A stretch of DNA of 64,000 nucleotides. Origin: Shinella sp. CPCC 101442. Its GTDB lineage: Bacteria > Pseudomonadota > Alphaproteobacteria > Rhizobiales > Rhizobiaceae. Location: contig NZ_JALIQS010000003.1 of assembly GCF_024704725.1 (NCBI RefSeq), positions 62,001-126,000 of the forward strand, in the 5' to 3' direction. A program made the position numbers and the translations under genes. The notes below the pieces were generated by a model. The model did not search any database, was not told where the DNA came from, and saw nothing but the letters and a program-made list of their open reading frames with translations. The stretch's first letter is position 1. Each line of letters starts with the position of its first letter. This document shows positions 57,825 through 64,000 of this stretch, in pieces.

Positions 57825-58649
57825 TCAGTCGACGAACACCTCGCGGCGCAGCAGTTCCCAGGTGTCCTTGTCGGGCGCCACCAGCAGGCCGCCTTCCGTG
57901 TGGTGCGGCTTGTAGGCCGAGCCATCGAAGCGGGCGGCATGGGCGCCGGCCTCCTGCGCGATCAGCGTGCCGGCCAGGTGGTCCCAGGGCATCAGCTTAT
58001 TGTACATGAGGTAATGCAGGTGGCCACCGGCGAAGGTGCGGTATTCGTGCGCGGCGCAGCGATAGTTCGAAACGAAGGCCACCTTGGCGAGGTTCGACAG
58101 GATGCGCGCGCGGCGGTCGCGGTCGAGGAAACTGGTGGACGCCATGCCCGTCAGCGCTTCGAGCGGAGCACCGCCACGAGCTTTCAGCCTGACGGCCGGG
58201 CGGTGATCGCCGGTCTGCCAGGCGCCGCCGCCCTTTTCCGCCATCACGAAATCATCGCCCATCGGATCGTAGATGATGCCGCCGACCGTTTCGCCGCCGG
58301 AGACGATCGCCGCCATGACGCCGAACAGCGGCACGCCGGACGCGAAATTGAAAGTGCCGTCGATCGGATCGACGACGATGGCGGTTTCCGCATCGCCGAG
58401 CTTGGACAGAAGCGCCGGATCCGCCGCGACCGACTCCTCGCCGACGAACAGCACGCCCGGAAACTGCGCAGCCACCTCGCGCTTGATGAAACGCTCCGCC
58501 GCTTCGTCGGCAACCGTCACGAGGTCGTTCGCGTCGGCCTTGGTGTGGACGTCGCCTTTTGCAAGCGCGCGAAAGCGCGGGCGGATTTCGGCTTCGGCCG
58601 CCTGTGCAAGCACAAGCGCCAGGGCATTGATGTCAATCGTCGTCGTCAT
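57825..58649 (-). CDS. Inositol monophosphatase-family phosphatase
   Basis: 274 residues, IMPase superfamily. Metal-binding motifs [18 protein letters not shown] and [10 protein letters not shown] are intact, so an active Mg-dependent phosphatase. Substrates may be inositol, histidinol or 3'-phosphoadenosine phosphates. Its start overlaps the end of ttcA by 17 bases. Confidence 0.92.
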   Translation of the reverse strand: MTTTIDINALALVLAQAAEAEIRPRFRALAKGDVHTKADANDLVTVADEAAERFIKREVAAQFPGVLFVGEESVAADPALLSKLGDAETAIVVDPIDGTFNFASGVPLFGVMAAIVSGGETVGGIIYDPMGDDFVMAEKGGGAWQTGDHRPAVRLKARGGAPLEALTGMASTSFLDRDRRARILSNLAKVAFVSNYRCAAHEYRTFAGGHLHYLMYNKLMPWDHLAGTLIAQEAGAHAARFDGSAYKPHHTEGGLLVAPDKDTWELLRREVFVD

Positions 58650-59517
58650 TGGGCCTTACCGTTTCGAGGGAGGAGAAATCGAAAAGCTTCGGGTCGAGAA
58701 GATGGGACGGATTGGTGTGGCCGAGCGCGCGCAGCATGGTGTCCTTGCGGCCCGGCATGCGCGTTTCGATATCCGCCAGCATCGCCTTCATCGCATTGCG
58801 CTGGAGGCCGTCCTGCGAGCCGCAGAGGTCGCAGGGGATGATCGGGAACTGCATGGCGCTGGCGAATTTTGCGAGATCGTCTTCCGCTGCATAGGCAAGC
58901 GGACGCAGCACCATCAGGTCGCCTTCGTCATTGAGAAGCTTCGGCGGCATGGCGGCCAGCCGCCCGCCATGGAAGAAGTTCATGAAGAAGGTTTCGAGAA
59001 TATCCTCCCGGTGGTGGCCGAGCACCAGCGCATCACAGCCCTCCTCCCGGGCGATGCGATAGAGATTGCCGCGCCGCAGCCGCGAGCACAGCGAACAATA
59101 GGTCGCCCCCGCCGGCACCTTCTCCTTCACGATGGAATAGGTGTCGCGATATTCGATGCGGTGTTTGGCGCCTATCGATTTCAGGTATTCCGGCAGGATG
59201 TGCTTTGGAAAATTCGGCTGGCCCTGGTCGAGATTGCAGGCAATCAGTTCGACCGGCAGCAGGCCGCGCCATTGCAGATCCATCAAAAGCGCAAGCAGCC
59301 CGTAGCTGTCCTTGCCGCCGGAGACGCCGACGAGCCAGCGCTTCTGGCCCTTCAGCATGCCGAAATCGTCCATCGCCTGCCGCACCTGCCGAAGCAGGCG
59401 CTTGCGCAGCTTGTTGAACGACACGCTGGAGGGCGCATCCGCAAAGAGCGGATGGCGACCATCGTCCGGTGTGTCGTCGTCGGGTTCAGCGATTGCCAGG
59501 GTCATCGGTGCCGTCAT
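58633..59517 (-). CDS. ttcA: tRNA 2-thiocytidine synthase TtcA
   Basis: 294 residues from ATG 59517 (or 59505). PP-loop [10 protein letters not shown], then CxxC pairs CSLC and CDLC that bind the [4Fe-4S] cluster. It thiolates cytidine 32 of tRNA using sulfur from a cysteine desulfurase; thus a client of the suf genes in this window. Reading upstream to 59751 is unsupported. Confidence 0.94.
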   Translation of the reverse strand: MTAPMTLAIAEPDDDTPDDGRHPLFADAPSSVSFNKLRKRLLRQVRQAMDDFGMLKGQKRWLVGVSGGKDSYGLLALLMDLQWRGLLPVELIACNLDQGQPNFPKHILPEYLKSIGAKHRIEYRDTYSIVKEKVPAGATYCSLCSRLRRGNLYRIAREEGCDALVLGHHREDILETFFMNFFHGGRLAAMPPKLLNDEGDLMVLRPLAYAAEDDLAKFASAMQFPIIPCDLCGSQDGLQRNAMKAMLADIETRMPGRKDTMLRALGHTNPSHLLDPKLFDFSSLETVRPNDDDD

Positions 59518-59548
59518 GGGCCTGCAATGCCCCGAACCGGCCGCACAA

Positions 59549-60475
59549 TCAAGCCCCGAAGACCGACCATCCGGTGCGCGCCGCCAGCATTTCCAGCGCC
59601 AGCGAACCGAGAAGCGAGTTGCCGTTGTCGTTGAGGCCCGGCGACCAGACCGCGACCGAGGCTTTTCCGGGCGCCACGGCCAGAATACCGCCGCCCACGC
59701 CGCTCTTGCCCGGCAGGCCGACGCGGTAGGCAAAATCGCCCGATCCGTCATAGTGGCCGCAGGTCAGCATCAGCGCGTTGATACGCCGCGCCCGCATATG
59801 CGAGACGACGCGGTGACCGGTCAGCGGATTGGTGCCGCTATTGGCGAGGAACAGCCCCGCCTTGGCAAGCTGCCGGCAACTCATCGCCAGCGCGCATTGA
59901 TGGAAATAGACGCCAAGCACCAGCTCGGCCGCGTGATCGAGCTTGCCGAAGGAGCGCATGAAATTGGCGAGTGCGAAATTGCGGAAGCCCGTCGCCTGCT
60001 CGGAGCGCGCCACGGCCTGGTCGACGATGATATCGTCTTCGTCCGCCAGGTAGCGCAGGAAGCGCACGATCTCGCCGATCGCCTCCTTCGGGGTATGGCC
60101 GGCGAGCACGAGATCGGTGATGGCGATCGCGCCCGCATTGATGAAGGGATTGCGTGGAATGCCGCCTTCCTGCTCGAGCTGGACGATGGAGTTGAACGCC
60201 GAGCCGGACGGCTCGCGTCCCACACGCTTCCAGATCGCCTCGCCGTGTTTGCCGAGCGCCAGCGTGAGCGTGAAGACCTTCGAGATGCTCTGGATGGAAA
60301 AGGCTTCTTCCGCGTCGCCGACGAGGTGCACGTCACCATCGACCGTCACCACCGCCATGCCGAATTTCTGGGGATCGACATGGGCAAGCTGCGGGATGTA
60401 GTTCGCCACCCTGCCCTCGCCGCGCCGCGGCGAAAGGTTTGCGTGGATGTCTTCGATGATGGCCTGAAGATCCAT
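59549..60475 (-). CDS. glsA: Glutaminase
   Basis: 308 residues, serine-dependent beta-lactamase-like glutaminase. The catalytic Ser-x-x-Lys lies in SIQSISKVF; conserved INAGAI and KSGVGGGI are present. Converts glutamine to glutamate and ammonia. Between rpsD and ttcA on the same strand, behind the rpsD terminator. Confidence 0.95.
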   Translation of the reverse strand: MDLQAIIEDIHANLSPRRGEGRVANYIPQLAHVDPQKFGMAVVTVDGDVHLVGDAEEAFSIQSISKVFTLTLALGKHGEAIWKRVGREPSGSAFNSIVQLEQEGGIPRNPFINAGAIAITDLVLAGHTPKEAIGEIVRFLRYLADEDDIIVDQAVARSEQATGFRNFALANFMRSFGKLDHAAELVLGVYFHQCALAMSCRQLAKAGLFLANSGTNPLTGHRVVSHMRARRINALMLTCGHYDGSGDFAYRVGLPGKSGVGGGILAVAPGKASVAVWSPGLNDNGNSLLGSLALEMLAARTGWSVFGA

Positions 60476-60492
60476 AAGCAGTTCCCCAAAGA

Positions 60493-60520
60493 AAAAGCCG
60501 CCAATCTCTTGGCGGCTTTT
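60493..60520. terminator. Intrinsic terminator of rpsD
   Basis: 10-bp stem AAAAGCCGCC / GGCGGCTTTT with loop AATCTCTT, between rpsD and glsA on the minus strand. Confidence 0.9.
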
Positions 60521-60546
60521 CCAGATTGCGCAAGGCGTCGTCGCGA

Positions 60547-61164
60547 TTAACGCGAGTAGAATTCGACGACCAGGTGCGGTTCCATGACGACGGCGTAGGG
60601 CACGTCGGAGAGAACCGGGATGCGAACGAAGGTGGCGACCATCTTGTTGTGATCGACTTCGATGTAGTCCGGAACGTCGCGTTCAGCGAGGCCAACGGAT
60701 TCAAGAACCGTGACGAGCTGCTTGGACTTTTCCTTGACTTCGATGACGTCGCCCGGCTTGCAACGGTAGGAACCGATGTTGACGCGGACGCCGTTGACCT
60801 TGACGTGGCCGTGGTTGACGAACTGACGGGCAGCGAAGACCGTCGGGACGAACTTGGCGCGGTAGACGATCGCGTCGAGGCGCGATTCGAGCAGACCGAT
60901 CAGGTTTTCCGGGGTGTCGCCCTTGCGGCGCTCGGCTTCAGCGAAGATCGCGCGGAACTGCTTCTCGCGGATATCGCCATAGTAGCCCTTCAGCTTCTGC
61001 TTGGCGCGGAGCTGAACACCGAAGTCCGAAAGCTTGGACTTGCGGCGCTGGCCGTGCTGGCCCGGGCCGTATTCGCGGCGGTTGACCGGGGACTTCGGAC
61101 GGCCCCAGATGTTTTCGCCCATACGGCGGTCGATTTTGTACTTGGATGCAGCGCGCTTGCTCAT
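60547..61164 (-). CDS. rpsD: 30S ribosomal protein S4
   Basis: 205 residues with the S4 RNA-binding domain ([20 protein letters not shown]). An early assembly protein of the 30S body. AGAGGAAA precedes the ATG. Monocistronic, not in the alpha operon, as usual in alphaproteobacteria. Confidence 0.98.
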   Translation of the reverse strand: MSKRAASKYKIDRRMGENIWGRPKSPVNRREYGPGQHGQRRKSKLSDFGVQLRAKQKLKGYYGDIREKQFRAIFAEAERRKGDTPENLIGLLESRLDAIVYRAKFVPTVFAARQFVNHGHVKVNGVRVNIGSYRCKPGDVIEVKEKSKQLVTVLESVGLAERDVPDYIEVDHNKMVATFVRIPVLSDVPYAVVMEPHLVVEFYSR

Positions 61165-61333
61165 CGCATTTCCTCTTAGTCTTGTTATCGCCTGCCCGTT
61201 GCCGGACCGGCTGAAGGAAACACGCCCTCCTCTGAACCTTCTTAGGTTCCGACAGGTTTCTCACGATCGCGACCGGAGAATCCACGGGACATGTCAATGA
61301 AACACCGGACATTTCTGCCCGGCGTTGGCGGGG

Positions 61334-61362
61334 TCATTAGGCGAGTTTTACAAAACTGTCAA
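61334..61362 (-). promoter_or_regulatory. Candidate rpsD promoter and leader
   Basis: TTGACA, 17-base spacer, TAATGA on the minus strand, giving a leader of about 160 bases ahead of rpsD. It holds a hairpin GAACCT-AAGA-AGGTTC-type (61234-61249). S4 represses its own mRNA in other bacteria, so this leader could be a target; no known motif is recognised. Confidence 0.5.
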
Positions 61363-61385
61363 CGAACAACACCCGGAAAATCCGC

Positions 61386-62897
61386 CTATTCCGCCGCATC
61401 GCGGTGGGAATCGGCAAGGTCCGGCCCATTGGCGTCACCCGGCAGCGTCTCGCAGGCGAGATCCGGGAAGGCGACGATTCGGTGGCCGGCGAGATCGCTG
61501 TGCACGACGACCAGCCCCTGCTCCTCGAAATAGCCGAGCAGGCGCCGCGCACGACGGGCGGAGTGGGTGCCGTAGGCGCGCGCGATCCGCGCATCCGACG
61601 GGCAGGCAAGGCCGCGCACGGCCGTCTGCGCGACGAGCAGGAAAACGCCCTGCAAATCCTCGGAGACGCTGCGGGAAAGATCAAGCGCCTTGCCCCAGAT
61701 CTCCGTTGCCGCCGTCTCGGCATCGACGCCGGAACGCGCGACCGCCATCTTGCGGCGGAAGGCCGGAAGCGACAGCGGCGCGCCGGGCACGCGACGGATG
61801 CGGCAGCGCACGAGGAAATCCTGGAACAGTTCGGCATCCGCCCGGAAGGCAGCATCGGGATTGCCGAGGATTTCGGCGAGAACCTGGTCGAGCAGGCCGT
61901 CGCGCTCTTCGGCGGAAATCTCCGGCGCCGGGACTTTCGTTTCCGTCTGCACCGGCTCCGGCCGGGCGCGGGAGAGTTCGGCGAGGATATCCGTCGTCGG
62001 GCGCGGCGCGGGTGGCGCACGGCGCACCAGCGGGCGGGAAAACTCTTCGGGGTCGGGCGTGAAGATCAGGTCTTCGACATCCTGCGGCGCATCCGGTAAC
62101 GGCATCAGCTTGGGGCTGGTCGAGCGCGCGGAGGTCTCGACGGTACCGATCGTCACCGGCAGCGGACGGCGCGACAGCGCCGGGCCGAGTGCCACGAAGG
62201 CGCCGCGCGGCAGATCGCGGAACATTTCCGCCTGCCGGCGATCAAGCCCGAGCAAGTCGGCAGCGCGCGCCATGTCGATATCGAGAAAGGTGCGGCCCAT
62301 CAGAAAGTTCGAGGCTTCCGCCGCGACGTTCTTGGCAAGCTTTGCCAGGCGCTGCGTGGCGATGACGCCGGCAAGGCCGCGTTTACGACCACGGCACATC
62401 AGGTTGGTCATCGCGCCAAGCGAGAGTTTTCGCGCTTCTTCGGAGACCTCGCCGCTGACGGCCGGCGCAAAGAGCTGCGCCTCGTCGACGACAACGAGCA
62501 CCGGATACCAGTAGTCCCGGTCCGCATCGAACATGGCGTTGAGGAAGATGCCGGCGGCGCGCATCTGCTCGTCGGCCTCAAGGCCTTCGAGCGAAAGCAC
62601 GCAGGAAACGCGGTGCTGGCGGATGCGGTTGGCGATACCGACAAGCTCGGCTTCCGTGCGCTCGCCATCGACGACCACATGGCCGAATCGATCGGACAGC
62701 GTCACGAAGTCGCCCTCGGGATCGATGATGACCTGCTGTACCCATTGCGCGGACTGTTCGAGCAGGCGCCGCAAAAGATGCGACTTTCCCGAGCCCGAAT
62801 TGCCCTGCACCAGCAGGCGCGTCGCCAGCAGTTCCTCGATATCGAGCTTGGCCGGTGCGCCGCCCTGCACCGTTCCCATGTCGATGCCGACCTTCAT
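61386..62897 (-). CDS. HerA/DUF87-type ATPase
   Basis: 503 residues. Walker A GNSGSGKSHLLRRLL, Walker B VLVVVDEAQLF and an arginine-finger block CRGRKRGLAGVIATQRL place it in the HerA-FtsK superfamily. A C-terminal winged-helix-like region (about 370-490) follows a linker. HerA proteins are usually hexameric DNA translocases paired with NurA; no nuclease is adjacent. Role in rhizobia unknown. Confidence 0.88.
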   Translation of the reverse strand: MKVGIDMGTVQGGAPAKLDIEELLATRLLVQGNSGSGKSHLLRRLLEQSAQWVQQVIIDPEGDFVTLSDRFGHVVVDGERTEAELVGIANRIRQHRVSCVLSLEGLEADEQMRAAGIFLNAMFDADRDYWYPVLVVVDEAQLFAPAVSGEVSEEARKLSLGAMTNLMCRGRKRGLAGVIATQRLAKLAKNVAAEASNFLMGRTFLDIDMARAADLLGLDRRQAEMFRDLPRGAFVALGPALSRRPLPVTIGTVETSARSTSPKLMPLPDAPQDVEDLIFTPDPEEFSRPLVRRAPPAPRPTTDILAELSRARPEPVQTETKVPAPEISAEERDGLLDQVLAEILGNPDAAFRADAELFQDFLVRCRIRRVPGAPLSLPAFRRKMAVARSGVDAETAATEIWGKALDLSRSVSEDLQGVFLLVAQTAVRGLACPSDARIARAYGTHSARRARRLLGYFEEQGLVVVHSDLAGHRIVAFPDLACETLPGDANGPDLADSHRDAAE

Positions 62898-63017
62898 GCC
62901 GTTCCTCGTTCCTGAAATTTGTGATTCGTCCGGCCGCCACCGGGCAACCGGAGAGCCCTAACACGAAATTAACGCCCGTCACGACCCGCTTTGGAAAAAC
63001 CCACAGGGAAAGCCGCG

Positions 63018-63809
63018 TCAGACGACGCGCAGACCAAATCCCTGCATCAGGCGCCGCGTCGAAAAATCCGGGTTGCGCGAGGTGAAGACGGCGATGTCCT
63101 CGCCGGGCGCAAGCGTCTCCAGCGGCGGCACGAGCCGGCGGGCCTGGCGGGCGATGGCCTCCGCCGGGTCGAGCCAATCGACTGGCCAGGGCGCGAGTTT
63201 GCGAAAGAGGTTCGCCATGAAGGGATAATGCGTGCAGGCGAGCACGACGATATCCGTCTTGCGGCCGTTCTCGTCGGCAAAGCAGGGGATGATCTCGGCA
63301 CGCACCGCCTCGTCCGACAGCGTTTCGCCGCGGATATAGGCCTCGGCCATCGGCGCAAGGCGCTCCGAGCCGACGAGCCGCACGTCGCACTGGCTGGCGA
63401 AGGACTGGATGAGGTCGCGCGTATAGGCGCGCTTGACCGTTCCGGGTGTCGCGAGCACGGAGACGAGGCCGGAGCGGGTACGTTCGGCGGCCGGCTTGAT
63501 GGCGGGAACGGTGCCGACGAAGGGCATGTGCGGAAAGGCGGCGCGCAGGTCCGCACCGACCAACGTGAACGCCGTGTTGCAGGCGATGACGCAGATTTCC
63601 GGGTCATGCTCCGCGAGCAGTTTCCGGAAGAGTTCGATGACATGTGCCTTCAGCGCCGGCTCTTCCCAGGGACCGTAGGGAAATGCGGCATCATCGGCGA
63701 CATAGATGAAATGCCGCTCCGGCATCAGCACGCGGGCCTCGCGCAGCACGGTGAGGCCACCGATGCCGCTGTCGAACATGAGAACCGGTTTTGCGCTATT
63801 GTTCGTCAC
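63018..63809 (-). CDS. murI: Glutamate racemase
   Basis: 263 residues with GTG start. The two catalytic cysteines are in IACNTAFTL and LACTHYPF, with [15 protein letters not shown] at the N-terminus. It makes D-glutamate for peptidoglycan. Its start overlaps the 3' end of the methyltransferase gene by 14 bases. Confidence 0.96.
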   Translation of the reverse strand: MTNNSAKPVLMFDSGIGGLTVLREARVLMPERHFIYVADDAAFPYGPWEEPALKAHVIELFRKLLAEHDPEICVIACNTAFTLVGADLRAAFPHMPFVGTVPAIKPAAERTRSGLVSVLATPGTVKRAYTRDLIQSFASQCDVRLVGSERLAPMAEAYIRGETLSDEAVRAEIIPCFADENGRKTDIVVLACTHYPFMANLFRKLAPWPVDWLDPAEAIARQARRLVPPLETLAPGEDIAVFTSRNPDFSTRRLMQGFGLRVV

Positions 63810-64000
63810 GAGGCACCTTGGGCCGGCGGTTGCGGGTGCGGTTCGGATCGACCGCGCCGCGGGGCGATTCGCGGGTGAAACGATCGAGGCAGGAAACGAT
63901 ACCGCGCAAAACCTGGATCTCCGTGCCGGTAAAGGAGGGACGCGTCAGAATGGCGCGCAGGTTCTCCACCAGTTTGGGCTTTTTTTCGTCAGGGCGGAAA
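63796..64000 (-). CDS. TrmH/TrmJ-family RNA methyltransferase (N-terminus beyond window)
   Basis: The last 67 codons: [19 protein letters not shown] and [16 protein letters not shown] match the C-terminal helical tail of TrmJ-type tRNA 2'-O-methyltransferases, then a basic tail ([15 protein letters not shown]). The SPOUT domain itself is outside the window, so the family is inferred from the tail. Confidence 0.75.
   Translation of the reverse strand, partial: FRPDEKKPKLVENLRAILTRPSFTGTEIQVLRGIVSCLDRFTRESPRGAVDPNRTRNRRPKVPRDEQ

Noticed and set aside
59518-59751. Extended TtcA N-terminus
   Set aside because: It runs into glsA and adds non-homologous Arg-rich sequence.

Overview
The window is a gene-dense, GC-rich stretch of alphaproteobacterial chromosome, almost certainly from the Hyphomicrobiales (Rhizobiales) and probably the Rhizobiaceae. 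The evidence is the suf operon order (second cysteine desulfurase, sufB, sufC, sufD, sufS, sufT, sufA), a tandem glycine riboswitch ahead of gcvT-gcvH-gcvP, purC-purS-small ORF-purQ, rhizobial families (DUF1476, DUF2259, DUF1127), TGA-N9-TCA iron-responsive operators of the RirA type and an Irr-like ICE box, and short palindromes of the rhizobial intergenic kind. I see no phage, insertion sequence, CRISPR array, tRNA or rRNA. The window looks like core chromosome, and both ends cut through genes (a HAD hydrolase on the left, a TrmH/TrmJ-type methyltransferase on the right).

Layout. 1-2.1 kb: HAD hydrolase, RluA/RluC-type pseudouridine synthase, stand-alone Lrp/AsnC ligand-binding protein, small hypothetical. 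2.1-7 kb: glycine riboswitch and the glycine cleavage operon. 7-9.3 kb: PAS histidine kinase with an overlapping single-domain response regulator. 9.3-16.9 kb: an eight-gene suf operon on the minus strand, including an easily missed 53-residue membrane protein, with a control region carrying both an IRO box and an ICE-like box. 16.9-30 kb: alpha/beta hydrolase, diguanylate cyclase, anmK, tyrS, AsmA-like protein, peroxiredoxin, ferritin-like DUF455 protein, M23 peptidase, RhlE helicase and NUDIX hydrolase. 30-32.2 kb: a haem-type TonB-dependent receptor under an IRO box. 32.2-37.3 kb: TfoX-like protein, then a molybdenum-hydroxylase maturation module (MoxR ATPase, VWA protein, split XdhC, cofactor-binding/cytidylyltransferase fusion) with no hydroxylase subunits nearby. 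37.3-45.2 kb: flavin reductase, orphan periplasmic binding protein, P1 peptidase, rpe, purB and membrane or hydrolase genes. 45.2-55 kb: PAS-GGDEF-EAL protein, F1-ATPase inhibitor zeta (DUF1476), purC-purS-X-purQ, MocR-type regulator, purL. 55-64 kb: bolA and grxD separated by two unknown genes, MFS exporter, inositol-phosphatase-like protein, ttcA, glsA, rpsD, HerA-like ATPase, murI.

How it fits together. Iron-sulfur biology is the main theme: the suf operon makes clusters, BolA and the CGFS glutaredoxin carry or sense them, TtcA uses one, and the TonB receptor brings in iron under an operator with the same geometry as the suf promoter. Purine synthesis (purB, purC, purS, purQ, purL) and glycine cleavage share one-carbon and glycine metabolism. 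Two c-di-GMP proteins and one two-component pair supply signalling. The less-explained items are the small suf-operon membrane protein, the coiled-coil ORF between purS and purQ, the gcvT leader whose hairpin overlaps the ribosome-binding site of a TTG start, and palindromes that sit on the stop codons of several genes.
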